Shown here in pieces: positions 17,381 through 24,998 of a stretch of DNA of 64,000 nt (position 1 is the stretch's first letter; each line of letters starts with the position of its first letter). Source of the stretch: Massilia endophytica (lineage in GTDB: Bacteria; Pseudomonadota; Gammaproteobacteria; Burkholderiales; Burkholderiaceae_D); NCBI RefSeq assembly GCF_021165955.1, contig NZ_CP088952.1:4278001-4342000 (forward strand), written 5' to 3'. The notes under the pieces are model-generated. The model searched no databases. It saw only the letters and a program-made list of their open reading frames with translations, and was not told where the DNA came from. Position numbers and translations under genes: made by a program.

Positions 17381-18160
17381 CTATGGGGCGCGGTGCCAGG
17401 CCAGCATGTTCCAGCTGACGCCGACCCGCACATCCGTCTTCAATTGAACCAGCTGACGTGAAAGATACAGCATCTCGCGCTCTTTTCGTAGTGTTTCGCC
17501 AAGCTTGTCTTTCAGGATGCCCGCGCCGGCCATGATGCCGTCCAGCGTGCCGTAGGTGCGCAGCAGCTTCGCGGCCGTCTTCATGCCGACCTGGGACACG
17601 CCGGGAATGGAATCGGTGGCATCGCCCATCAGCGCCAGCAGGTCCGGTAGCTGGTCGGGCGGGACGCCCCATTTGTTCTCGACCCATGCATGGTCGTGCC
17701 ACTCGCTGCGGAAGTGATCCCAGACCAGGGCGCCGTGGGCGATAAGGCAGTGCAGGTCCTTGTCTGTGCTCGCGACGACGGCCTCGCCGCGGCCCTCGTT
17801 CAGCCAGCGCATGACGACGGTGCCGATCACATCGTCGGCCTCCACTTCGGGCAGGGACACCGGCTTCAGGCCGATCTTCTCGAGAGTCTGATAGAAGGCA
17901 GGCAGCGCAGCGCGCAGCGGCGCCGGCATGGGATCGCGCGCCTCGCGGTAACCCTGGTAGAGCGCGTGGCGCCAGGTGGTGCCGCCGAAATCGAAGGCAG
18001 GCAGCACATGGCTGGGATCGTGGTCGTTGACGAGGGTGCGGAAAGACGACAGCGCATGGCGCAGCGCGATCTCGGCCTTCAGATCCGAATCCGGCTCCGG
18101 GCTGGCCTCATACACGCGCCGCACGATATTCAACCCATCGATGGCAAGCAATCTCCCCAT
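17381..18160 (-). CDS. 5'-3' exonuclease / flap endonuclease, Xni-like
   Basis: A 259-residue protein with the fold of the 5'-3' exonuclease domain of DNA polymerase I, without the polymerase. Visible parts: LLAIDGLNIVRRVYE at the start, VEADDVIGT with metal-binding acidics near residue 108, STDKDL near 130, and a helix-hairpin-helix-like segment GDATDSIPGVSQVGMKTAAKLL around 190. It probably trims flaps or Okazaki fragment ends. Length and domain match ExoIX/Xni. It is followed by the receiver-like gene on the same strand. Confidence 0.85.
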   Translation of the reverse strand: MGRLLAIDGLNIVRRVYEASPEPDSDLKAEIALRHALSSFRTLVNDHDPSHVLPAFDFGGTTWRHALYQGYREARDPMPAPLRAALPAFYQTLEKIGLKPVSLPEVEADDVIGTVVMRWLNEGRGEAVVASTDKDLHCLIAHGALVWDHFRSEWHDHAWVENKWGVPPDQLPDLLALMGDATDSIPGVSQVGMKTAAKLLRTYGTLDGIMAGAGILKDKLGETLRKEREMLYLSRQLVQLKTDVRVGVSWNMLAWHRAP

Positions 18161-18180
18161 CCGCGCATTCTACCGTAGAG

Positions 18181-18292
18181 CCCGTGTCACACCCTGGTGC
18201 CAGGGAAGAAAGTGCGACACGGACTGTGCTCTACGCGGCTAGCGCAGCGCTCGTGTCACCCTTTCTTCCCTGGCACCAGAAGGTGACACGGG
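18181..18292. repeat. Inverted pair of a 43-base palindromic repeat (GGTGCCAGGGAAGAAA family)
   Basis: Unit one (18181-18223) and unit two (18251-18292, opposite orientation) share the core TGGTGCCAGGGAAGAAA. Each is bounded by CGTGTC and GACACG. Outer arms CGTAGAGC (18174-18181) and GCTCTACG (18229-18236) pair around unit one. The same arrangement recurs at 58512-58634. It fills the gap between the nuclease start and the GST stop. Confidence 0.75.
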
Positions 18293-18300
18293 CTGGGCTG

Positions 18301-18969
18301 TCAGCTGAGCTGGAAGGGGCCGCCGCGCTCGAGGGCGCGCTGGTAGGCGGGGCGGGCGTGGATGCGGGAGAGGAAGGCGCTCAGGCGGGGACGGGTGCTG
18401 TCGAGGCCCCCTCGCGCGGCTGCCGCTTCCACCGGGAAGCTCATCTGGATGTCCGCGGCGCTGAATTCGCCGCCAGCAAACCAGTCGCGATGGGCCAGCT
18501 CGCCTTCAAGATAGTCGAGGTGGGAGGCGATCTGGGGCATGACGAAGGTACGCTTGACCTTCTGCGCAATGCCGCGCGTGAAGGGCTTGAGGAAGAATGG
18601 GGCGGGAGCGGATTCGATACGATCGAACACGAGCTTCAGCAGCAGCGGCGGCATGAGGGAGCCTTCCGCGTAGTGGAGGAAGTAGGTCCAGCGCCGCTTT
18701 TCCACCGTGCCCGCGACAGGCACCAGCCGCCCGCCGCCATGGGTCTCCAGCAGATACTCGATGATGGCGCCGGATTCGGCCAGCACGGCGTCGCCATCCA
18801 CCACCACGGGCGATTTGCCCAGGGGGTGGATGCGCTTGAGCTCCGGCGGCGCGAGCATGGTCTTGGCGTCGCGCTGGTAACGCACGATTTCGTAGTCGAG
18901 GCCCAGCTCTTCCAGGAGCCAGAGCACGCGCTGGGAGCGCGAGTTGTTCAGGTGGTGGACGGTGATCAT
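18301..18969 (-). CDS. Glutathione S-transferase family protein
   Basis: 222 residues. The N-terminal thioredoxin-fold domain has ITVHHLNNSRSQRVLWLLEELGLDYE, with the Ser of NSRS as the probable catalytic residue. It also has the cis-Pro segment GKSPVVVDGDAVLAESGAIIEYL. An all-helical C-terminal domain follows. It resembles bacterial GSTs of the beta/Gst3-like type that conjugate or reduce with glutathione. It lies 61 bases downstream of the carboxymuconolactone decarboxylase gene on the same strand, so it may be read from the ECF41 promoter. No ECF41-like site of its own was found. Its substrate is unknown. Confidence 0.85.
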   Translation of the reverse strand: MITVHHLNNSRSQRVLWLLEELGLDYEIVRYQRDAKTMLAPPELKRIHPLGKSPVVVDGDAVLAESGAIIEYLLETHGGGRLVPVAGTVEKRRWTYFLHYAEGSLMPPLLLKLVFDRIESAPAPFFLKPFTRGIAQKVKRTFVMPQIASHLDYLEGELAHRDWFAGGEFSAADIQMSFPVEAAAARGGLDSTRPRLSAFLSRIHARPAYQRALERGGPFQLS

Positions 18970-19030
18970 GCGCTTCCTCGTTGTTGAGCAAACGCCAGCT
19001 TAGCAGCTTTGCCGCCGTCCACCATCGCTG

Positions 19031-19495
19031 TCAGAAACCGGGCGGCGGGTTCTCCGGGATCTGGTTGCGCAGGCTCAGGTTGATGACGTTCCAGCCGCGG
19101 ATCACTGCCACGCAGTAGCAAAGCTCCGCAATTTCGGTCTCGCTGAAGAAGTCCTTCACCTTGGCGAAGGCGGCATCGGTGTGGTCCTGCTGCGGCAGGG
19201 CGTTCATCGCTTCGGCCCATTCCAGCGCGGCGCGCTCACGTTCGCTGAAAAAGGGGGCCTCGCGCCAGCCGGCCACCGCGTTCAGGTGGCGCGGATCGGC
19301 GCCTTGCTTGATCAGGTCGCGCCAGTGCATGTCGATGCAGACGCCGCAGCCGTTGATCTGCGATACGCGCAGGTTGACGAGTTCCACAAGGCGTGCGCCC
19401 AGCGAGCTTTTCTTCACGCTGGCGGAAAGCTCGATCATGGCGCGCAGGTTGTTCGGCGCGAGCTGGATGAAAGGAAGACGTGCAGTATGAGTCAT
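19031..19495 (-). CDS. Carboxymuconolactone decarboxylase family protein (AhpD-like)
   Basis: 154 residues with the redox motif CGVC (Cys50, Cys53) followed by His57, the AhpD-type CxxC-x3-H signature. A peroxidase or reductase role against hydroperoxides is therefore more likely than true decarboxylation. The start at 19495 has AAAGG seven bases upstream; the frame continues far upstream only as an antisense-like shadow of the sigma gene. A perfect ECF41 promoter lies in front. Genes of this family are the classic neighbours and targets of ECF41 sigma factors. Confidence 0.88.
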   Translation of the reverse strand: MTHTARLPFIQLAPNNLRAMIELSASVKKSSLGARLVELVNLRVSQINGCGVCIDMHWRDLIKQGADPRHLNAVAGWREAPFFSERERAALEWAEAMNALPQQDHTDAAFAKVKDFFSETEIAELCYCVAVIRGWNVINLSLRNQIPENPPPGF

Positions 19496-19550
19496 GATTT
19501 GGCCTTTCAGGGTCTGGAGGACGCCCTGTGCGCCCTCTTCATGCTCATAA

Positions 19551-19577
19551 GACGTGGCGCTTAGCCGGTTTGTGACA
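19551..19577 (-). promoter_or_regulatory. ECF41 promoter driving the CMD gene
   Basis: Read on the minus strand: TGTCACA (19577-19571), exactly 16 bases, then CGTC (19554-19551). This equals the published ECF41 promoter TGTCACA-N16-CGTC. It is about 55 bases before the CMD start codon. Confidence 0.88.
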
Positions 19578-19584
19578 GCCTTTC

Positions 19585-20463
19585 TCAAATATTCCGAGGT
19601 ATCCCTGCCAGCTTGTCGGGATTTCGGATCACAAAAATGGCGACGATGCGCCCATCGTCCACGATAAAGGACTGGGCGGACTCGATCTGCCCGTCCACGT
19701 AGCGCAGCAGTCCTGGTTCGCCGTTGATCTGGGCGGCGCGGTAGCTCACCTGCCCAGGGAACTTGTGTTCCAGCGACCAGTAGACGCCTGCCACCCGCCC
19801 TGCCCCGCGCAGCACCTTGAGGAAGGACGTGACCTTGCCGCCGCCGTCGGCCACGAACTGCACTTCGTCCGAGAGCAGCGCCTTCATGGCGCTGCGGTCG
19901 CCCACGGCCGCCGCCTGCATGAATTTGCCCAGCAGTTCCTTGTGCGCGTCCTTCGGCACCGTGAAGCGGGGACGCTCCTCTCCAACCCGCGCCTGGGCGC
20001 GGCTCACCATCTGGCGGCATGCAGCCTCGGATTTGCCCAGCATGGCGGCGATATCGGCATAGTCATGATCGAAGGCCTGGCGCAGCAGGAAGGCGGCCCG
20101 CTCTTCCGGCGCCAGGCGCTCCAGCACCCACAGGACCGCCAGCGAAACTTCGCTCGCCAGCTCGGCGGCCGTTTCCGGCGTTTTCTCTTCCAGCTCCACC
20201 AAGGGTTCAGGCAGCCACCAGCCGACATAGGCCTCGCGCTCCACCTTGCGTGTGCGCAGCCGGTCGATGGCAAGCCGCGTGGTAACGGTGACCAGCCACG
20301 CTTCGGCCGATTGCAGCGTCCCGCGCTCGGCCTCGTGCCAGCGCAGCCAGGCGTCCTGCACCACGTCTTCCGCATCGGCGCGGGTGCCCAGCATGCGGTA
20401 GGCGATGGAGAACAGGCGCGGACGCAGGCGGGTGAAGGTCTCTTCTTCCGGGGAAGGGCTCAT
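19585..20463 (-). CDS. sigJ: ECF41 RNA polymerase sigma factor (SigJ type)
   Basis: A 292-residue extracytoplasmic-function sigma factor. Sigma2 (about residues 10-75, with DAEDVVQDAWLRW) and sigma4 (110-160) are followed by a SnoaL-like extension of about 120 residues. All three marker motifs of the ECF41 group are present: WLPEP (83-87) in the linker, DGGGK (206-210) in the extension, and NPDKL (281-285) near the end. In this group the extension replaces an anti-sigma factor and modulates activity in cis. No anti-sigma gene is nearby. The two flanking promoters match the group consensus exactly, indicating autoregulation and control of the CMD gene. The inducing signal is unknown. Confidence 0.93.
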   Translation of the reverse strand: MSPSPEEETFTRLRPRLFSIAYRMLGTRADAEDVVQDAWLRWHEAERGTLQSAEAWLVTVTTRLAIDRLRTRKVEREAYVGWWLPEPLVELEEKTPETAAELASEVSLAVLWVLERLAPEERAAFLLRQAFDHDYADIAAMLGKSEAACRQMVSRAQARVGEERPRFTVPKDAHKELLGKFMQAAAVGDRSAMKALLSDEVQFVADGGGKVTSFLKVLRGAGRVAGVYWSLEHKFPGQVSYRAAQINGEPGLLRYVDGQIESAQSFIVDDGRIVAIFVIRNPDKLAGIPRNI

Positions 20464-20495
20464 GATCTGTCCATTGTAAGCTCAACGGACAACAA

Positions 20496-20522
20496 GACGT
20501 TCGGGCTCCCGGTTTTGTGACA
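20496..20522 (-). promoter_or_regulatory. ECF41 promoter driving sigJ itself
   Basis: On the minus strand TGTCACA (20522-20516), 16 bases, CGTC (20499-20496), with the sigJ ATG about 33 bases downstream. It is a perfect match to the ECF41 consensus and so a positive autoregulatory promoter. It abuts the stop of the Cys-rich feo-linked gene. Confidence 0.88.
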
Positions 20523-20525
20523 GGC

Positions 20526-20783
20526 CTACTGTTTGTGGATCTTGATGACGCGGCGCCTGGAATCCGGTTCCGGCGGCGCCTCGGGCTCGCAGGAGCCGCA
20601 GGTGTCGCAGCCGTCGCCGCAGCTGGACTGGGTCTTGAAGATTTTCGCCAGGCGGTCCTGGTTGAAGCCGCGCCGCGACAGCAGATAGACGATCTGGCGC
20701 CGCCATGCCGATGGCAGGTACTTCGTGCAGGCGTGCAGCGCGGCGAGAACCACGATGATGCCGACAACGATCTCCTGCCACAT
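20526..20783 (-). CDS. FeoB-associated Cys-rich membrane protein
   Basis: An 85-residue protein with one N-terminal membrane helix (EIVVGIIVVLAALHACTKYL). A basic stretch follows, then a Cys cluster SSCGDGCDTCGSCEP with four cysteines in 11 residues, and a basic tail. Small proteins of this kind follow feoB in many betaproteobacteria and are thought to aid ferrous iron transport, possibly as a metal- or redox-sensing partner in place of FeoC. The start is two bases after the feoB stop, so it is translationally linked. Confidence 0.75.
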   Translation of the reverse strand: MWQEIVVGIIVVLAALHACTKYLPSAWRRQIVYLLSRRGFNQDRLAKIFKTQSSCGDGCDTCGSCEPEAPPEPDSRRRVIKIHKQ

Positions 20784-20785
20784 GG

Positions 20786-22678
20786 TCAGCTCCCCAGCAT
20801 CAAGGCAATGCGGTAGGTGAGGAAGGACGCGGTATAGGCCAGCGCGAACATGTAGCCCGCCATCAGCAGCGGATAGCGCATGCTGTTGGTCTCGCGGCGC
20901 ACCACGGAGAGGGTGGACATGCACTGCGGCGCAAACACATACCAGGCCAGCAGGGATAGAGCCGTGGCCATGGACCAGGACTGGGCGATCACCGGCGCCA
21001 GCGAGCTTGCCAGTTCGTCGCCGCTCTGGGACAGCGCATACACGGTGCCCAGCGCACCCACCGCCACCTCGCGCGCGGCCAGGCCCGGCACCAGGGCGAT
21101 GCAGATCTGCCAGGTGAAGCCGATCGGCGCGAACACGAATTCGAGCGCGCGGCCCAGCATGCCCGCCACGCTGTAGTAGATGGGCGGGTGCGTGGCGCCT
21201 TCCGGCGCGCCTGGGAAGCTGGACAGGGCCCACAGCAGCACCATCAGGGTCAGGATGATGGTGCCGACACGGGTCAGGAAGATCTTGGCGCGCTCCCACA
21301 GGCCGATCGCCAGGTTGTGCATGTGCGGCCAGTGGTAGCTGGGCAGCTCCAGCATGAGCGGCTGGTTGCGCTTGGCGCCCATGGTGCGCTTCATGAAGTA
21401 GGCCACCCCCATGGCGGAGAAGATGCCCGCAAAATAAAGGCAGAACAGCACCAGTCCTTGCAGGCTCACGGCGCCGCCCCAGACCTGGCGGTCCGGAATG
21501 AAGGCGGCAATGATCAGGGCATACACGGGCAGGCGCGCGGAGCAGGTCATGAGCGGCGCGATCATGATGGTGACGAGGCGGTCGCGCGGGTTCTGAATGG
21601 TGCGCGCCGCCATTACGCCCGGAATGGCGCAGGCGAAGCTGGAGAGCAGCGGGATGAAGGCGCGGCCGGAGAGGCCCACGCCGCCCATCAGGCGGTCCAG
21701 CAGGAAGGCCGCGCGCGGCAGGTAGCCGCAGTCTTCCAGCACGAGGATGAAGAAGAAGAGGATCAGGATCTGCGGCAGGAACACGAGCACGCTGCCCGCC
21801 CCGCCCAGGATGCCCTCGACCAGGAGGCTGCGCAGCACGCCGTCCGCCATATGCGCCTTGAGCAGTTCACCCAGGCCTTCGACACCGGCCGTAATCATGT
21901 CCATCGGCACGGCGGCCCAGCTGAACACGGCCTGGAAGACGAGGAACATCAGCACGGCCAGAATCGCGGGACCGGCGACGGGATGCAGCACTACATTGTC
22001 GATCTTCTCGGTCAGGTTGCCGGTATCGTGGAAGTCGTTGGACACGATGGAGAGAATGCGGCGCACTTCGCGCTGCGTTTCTTCCACCGATACCGCGTCG
22101 ATGGCGGCCAGCGGGCGTGCCTGCGCCACATGCAAAGGCCACATCTGGTCCAGCGCGCGCAGCAGGGACTTCTCGCCGCCGTTCTGCACCGCCACCGTTT
22201 CGACGACGGTCATGCCCAGTTCCTGCGCCAGCTTGTCCGCGTCGATCTCGATGCCGCGCTTCTTGGCCACGTCCACCATGTTCAGGCAGAGAATCATGGG
22301 CAGGCCGAGGCGCTTGATCTCCAGCACCAGGCGCAGGTTCAAGCGCAGGTTGGTGGCGTCGACCACGCATACCACCACTTCCGGCGCGGCCTCGCCCTGG
22401 CGCAGGCCGGCCACCACGTCGCGCGTGATTTCCTCGTCCGGCGTATGGGCGGAGAGGCTGTAGGCGCCCGGCAGGTCCAGCACCTTATATGTATTACCTC
22501 CCGGGGAAGTGAACTGGCCTTCCTTGCGCTCGATGGTCACGCCCGCATAGTTGGCGACCTTCTGGCGCGCGCCGGTGAGGCGGTTGAACAGCGCGGTCTT
22601 GCCGCAGTTGGGATTGCCCAGCAGGGCGACCATCGGCATGCGCACCACGGCGGACGCCGTCTTTTCAGCTGCACCCAT
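20786..22678 (-). CDS. feoB: Ferrous iron transporter FeoB
   Basis: A 630-residue inner-membrane transporter. The N-terminal G domain has G1 GNPNCGKT (21-28) and the G3 DLPGAYSL region. Two Gate-like membrane halves follow, with the conserved Cys-containing segment SSFACAIPGVMAARTI and a second gate containing PGLAAREVAVG. It is shorter than the E. coli protein (773) because the region after the G domain and the C-terminus are compact. It imports Fe2+. It follows feoA by three bases and is the main gene of a feoA-feoB-Cys-rich operon behind a Fur-box-like site. Confidence 0.95.
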   Translation of the reverse strand: MGAAEKTASAVVRMPMVALLGNPNCGKTALFNRLTGARQKVANYAGVTIERKEGQFTSPGGNTYKVLDLPGAYSLSAHTPDEEITRDVVAGLRQGEAAPEVVVCVVDATNLRLNLRLVLEIKRLGLPMILCLNMVDVAKKRGIEIDADKLAQELGMTVVETVAVQNGGEKSLLRALDQMWPLHVAQARPLAAIDAVSVEETQREVRRILSIVSNDFHDTGNLTEKIDNVVLHPVAGPAILAVLMFLVFQAVFSWAAVPMDMITAGVEGLGELLKAHMADGVLRSLLVEGILGGAGSVLVFLPQILILFFFILVLEDCGYLPRAAFLLDRLMGGVGLSGRAFIPLLSSFACAIPGVMAARTIQNPRDRLVTIMIAPLMTCSARLPVYALIIAAFIPDRQVWGGAVSLQGLVLFCLYFAGIFSAMGVAYFMKRTMGAKRNQPLMLELPSYHWPHMHNLAIGLWERAKIFLTRVGTIILTLMVLLWALSSFPGAPEGATHPPIYYSVAGMLGRALEFVFAPIGFTWQICIALVPGLAAREVAVGALGTVYALSQSGDELASSLAPVIAQSWSMATALSLLAWYVFAPQCMSTLSVVRRETNSMRYPLLMAGYMFALAYTASFLTYRIALMLGS

Positions 22679-22681
22679 GGC

Positions 22682-22996
22682 TTATTCCGGCTGGATGGCG
22701 ATCAGGGCCGCCTCGAAGCGGCGCAGCGCGAAGGTGGCGTTGCCGACCTTGATGGCGAGCGGCTCGCCGCCCGGCATGCCGCGCTTGAGCATGCGGATGC
22801 GCTCTCCCGGCACGAAGCCAAGCTCCATGAGGCGGCGCGCCAGGTCGGCGCCGTCTTCGGTGTCGGCCGGATTGCCCGGCGCCACGTGCACAACGGTGCC
22901 GCTCTTCCCGGCCGCCAGCGTGTCCAGATTGATCAGGGTGGGGGCAAGTGTCATGGCCGGGTCGATGGATTCTTTAGGGAAAGTCAGTGCGCTCAT
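22682..22996 (-). CDS. feoA: Ferrous iron transport protein A
   Basis: About 104 residues. The SH3-like FeoA core runs from roughly residue 25 to the end (LAAGKSGTVVHVAPG, LARRLMELGFVPGERIRMLKRGMPGGEPLAIKVGN). It binds and regulates FeoB. The first ATG (22996) is preceded by a poor ribosome-binding site; an internal ATG at 22954 (MTLAPTLINL) would give 90 residues, closer to the family length, and cannot be excluded. The frame upstream runs through the Fur box and is not coding. Confidence 0.88.
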   Translation of the reverse strand: MSALTFPKESIDPAMTLAPTLINLDTLAAGKSGTVVHVAPGNPADTEDGADLARRLMELGFVPGERIRMLKRGMPGGEPLAIKVGNATFALRRFEAALIAIQPE

Positions 22997-23073
22997 TATA
23001 AGCTGAATGCGAATGGTTTGTATTTGCATGAACTGCTTGCATTGTACGCTCTCTTCCGGCAGAATAGGAAACG

Positions 23074-23094
23074 TAATGATAATGATTCTCATTA
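23074..23094. promoter_or_regulatory. Fur box between feoA and bfd
   Basis: TAATGATAATGATTCTCATTA closely matches the Fur consensus GATAATGATAATCATTATC. It is centred about 80 bases before feoA and 45 before bfd. It would repress both divergent units when iron is plentiful. Confidence 0.75.
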
Positions 23095-23127
23095 AGTTAC
23101 AAGCAACAATGGCTGAAAGGTAAGGCA

Positions 23128-23337
23128 ATGATCGTCTGCGTCTGCAATAACATCTCTGACCGCGAAATCCGCCAGGCCGTGGATATGGGCCTGAGCACGA
23201 TGGCCGAACTGCGCCGCGACCTGGGCGTGGCCACCTGCTGCGGCAAATGCGCGCCCTGCGCCAAGGAAGTGCTGACCGAGCACCTGGCGGTGCAGGTCAA
23301 CGAGACTGTCCTGAAACGTCCCGTCTTCACCCAGTAA
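23128..23337 (+). CDS. bfd: Bacterioferritin-associated ferredoxin
   Basis: A 69-residue [2Fe-2S] protein with ligands Cys4, Cys6, Cys38 and Cys41 (CVC and CCGKC). Two extra cysteines are at 37 and 44. It reduces and releases iron stored in bacterioferritin. A good AAGG leader precedes the ATG and a Fur box is upstream. The partner bfr is about 1.8 kb away. The stop is two bases before the TonB start. Confidence 0.93.
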   Translation: MIVCVCNNISDREIRQAVDMGLSTMAELRRDLGVATCCGKCAPCAKEVLTEHLAVQVNETVLKRPVFTQ

Positions 23338-23339
23338 AT

Positions 23340-24032
23340 ATGAGTACGATGACCCTGCCGTCCGGCGACGCGGGCGCCTTCCTGTCCGGGCTGTGGCAAG
23401 AGAAGCGCGGCCAGCTGGGCAAAATGGCGGTCATCGCCGGCATTCACGCCGTGCTGTTCTACGGGCTGCAAAGCTCGATGGTGCACGAAGCCGTGCAGAA
23501 GCTGCCGCAGGTGGTCGATGTGACCTTCGTTACGCCTGTCGAGCCTCCGCCCTCCGCGCCACCCAAGATGGTGGAAGTGGCGCCCAAGCCGCCCGCCTTC
23601 GTGACGCCGGTGCTGCCGGTGCTGCCGATCCAGATCGAGAACACCATCACCCCGCCGCCGCCCGCTCCGGTGCAGAAGGCGGCTGAACCGGCCCCCGTGG
23701 CGGTGAGCGCGCCCGCGCCAGCGGCTCCGGCCGCGCAGCCAGCGCCCGCCGGTCCGCGCGTGGTGTCCGCCGTTGAATATGTTCGCCCGCCGCAGCCTGT
23801 GTATCCTTCGATCTCCCGCCGCATGGGCGAGAGCGGCGTGGTGACGCTGCGTGTGCTGATCAGCGAGAAGGGACTGCCGGAGAAGGCGGTGGTGCAGACC
23901 TCGTCCGGCTCGCAGAACCTGGACGAGGCAGGCCGCCAGGCGGCCATGCGCACCCTGTTCAAGCCCTATATTGAAGACGGCAAGCCGGTGCCGGTGTACG
24001 TGCTGGTGCCAATCAACTTCCGGCTGTCGTAA
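23340..24032 (+). CDS. tonB: TonB-family energy transducer
   Basis: About 230 residues. A short cytoplasmic N-terminus and one membrane helix (about residues 29-45, MAVIAGIHAVLFYGLQ) are followed by a Pro/Ala-rich periplasmic spacer (about 60-140, rich in PPPP, EPAP and APAP). The C-terminal TonB domain has the YPSISRRMGESGVVTLRVLI pattern. It passes proton-motive energy from ExbBD to outer-membrane receptors. exbB and exbD are not in this window. Co-transcription with bfd and the Fur box suggest iron-siderophore receptors as its main clients. The start at 23340 has a weak leader but follows the bfd stop directly. Confidence 0.88.
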   Translation: MSTMTLPSGDAGAFLSGLWQEKRGQLGKMAVIAGIHAVLFYGLQSSMVHEAVQKLPQVVDVTFVTPVEPPPSAPPKMVEVAPKPPAFVTPVLPVLPIQIENTITPPPPAPVQKAAEPAPVAVSAPAPAAPAAQPAPAGPRVVSAVEYVRPPQPVYPSISRRMGESGVVTLRVLISEKGLPEKAVVQTSSGSQNLDEAGRQAAMRTLFKPYIEDGKPVPVYVLVPINFRLS

Positions 24033-24052
24033 AGATTTCTATGAGCCCTTCG

Positions 24053-24078
24053 AGCCCGCCCAGCGCGGGCTTTTTTTT
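24053..24078 (+). terminator. Rho-independent terminator after tonB
   Basis: The stem AGCCCGC/GCGGGCT (24053-24059 with 24065-24071) and a 5-base loop are followed by eight T. It ends the bfd-tonB transcript. Confidence 0.85.
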
Positions 24079-24080
24079 GC

Positions 24081-24272
24081 TCAGCGCACCTGCGTGGCGA
24101 TGAAGTAGGTGGCGGCCACGAGGGCGGCGCACCAACAGCAGACAAAAGTAATCACGCGCCTGGTTTGCTTCTTGAGCGCATCGTGCAATTCCTGCTTGGT
24201 CAGCATATTCGAGCGCATCACTGCAAGAGTCTGCTCAAGGTTGATGAGGGTGTGCACTGAACTGGGAGTCAT
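24081..24272 (-). CDS. Small single-helix membrane protein, function unknown
   Basis: 63 residues. The N-terminal half is helical and polar (LINLEQTLAVMRSNMLTKQELHD). The C-terminal half holds one membrane helix with Cys and Trp (VITFVCCWCAALVAATYFIA). GGAG lies eight bases before the ATG at 24272. The start lies 14 bases before the end of the hydroxylase gene on the same strand (a gap of 14 bases), so the two are probably one Fur-controlled unit. I do not recognise a family. Confidence 0.6.
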   Translation of the reverse strand: MTPSSVHTLINLEQTLAVMRSNMLTKQELHDALKKQTRRVITFVCCWCAALVAATYFIATQVR

Positions 24273-24286
24273 GGCGTTCTCCAATC

Positions 24287-24967
24287 TTACATCTCGGCCC
24301 ACATGCGCAGGAGGTTGTGGTAGTGGCCCGCGAGGCCGACGGTGGCGTCGTTGTCGCCGTGCTGGCCGCGCAGTTTCTGGATGTTCTGGTCCAGCTCGAA
24401 GAGCATGGTGCGCTGCCAGTCGTCGCGCACCATGCTCTGGGTCCAGAGGAAGGAGGCGACGCGCTCGCCGCGCGTGACGGGGTTCACGCGGTGCACGCTG
24501 CTCGATGGGTAGACGATGGCGTCGCCCGCCGGCAGCTTCACTTCGTGCGCGCCGTACGAGTCCATCACCGTCAGCTCGCCGCCGTCGTATTCGTCCGGAT
24601 CGCTGAGGAAGACCGTGGTGGACACGTCCGCGCGCATGGTCTGGCTGCCGTCGTTGCGGGCGCGAATGGCGCCGTCGATGTGCAGGCCGTAATGCTCGCC
24701 GCCCGTATAGCTGTTGAAGAAGGGCGGCAGCACGCGCAGCGGCAGGGCCGCCGAGAAGAACAGGGGATTGGCCGTGAGCGCGCGCACGATGGCATTCCCC
24801 AGTTCGACCGCCAGCGGCGACCCTTCGGCCAGTTGCCGGTTGCGCTTCACCGCCGCGCCCTGCTGCCCCACGCTGGCCCGCCCATCGATCCACTCCGCTT
24901 CCGCCAGCTTCTGGCGGAACTGGCGCACCTGTTCAGGGGTCAAAACACCGGGAACGTGGAGCATCAT
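24287..24967 (-). CDS. PKHD-type Fe(II)/2-oxoglutarate hydroxylase (PiuC/YbiX type)
   Basis: A 226-residue dioxygenase. The iron ligands are His96 and Asp98 (HID) and His159, and the 2-oxoglutarate-binding Arg169 lies in TRGERVASF. The start MLHVPGVLTPEQV is typical of the PiuC group, usually found near siderophore receptors and induced by iron starvation. Here a Fur-box-like site lies about 35 bases upstream. Its protein or siderophore substrate is unknown. The start at 24967 is one of two adjacent ATGs. Confidence 0.9.
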   Translation of the reverse strand: MMLHVPGVLTPEQVRQFRQKLAEAEWIDGRASVGQQGAAVKRNRQLAEGSPLAVELGNAIVRALTANPLFFSAALPLRVLPPFFNSYTGGEHYGLHIDGAIRARNDGSQTMRADVSTTVFLSDPDEYDGGELTVMDSYGAHEVKLPAGDAIVYPSSSVHRVNPVTRGERVASFLWTQSMVRDDWQRTMLFELDQNIQKLRGQHGDNDATVGLAGHYHNLLRMWAEM

Positions 24968-24998
24968 GATGGACTTTCTGGGATGGGAAGGGAGTTCT

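Noticed and set aside
18181..18292. CRISPR-like repeat
   Set aside because: Only two inverted units with no regular spacers and no cas genes. It fits a REP-type doublet better.
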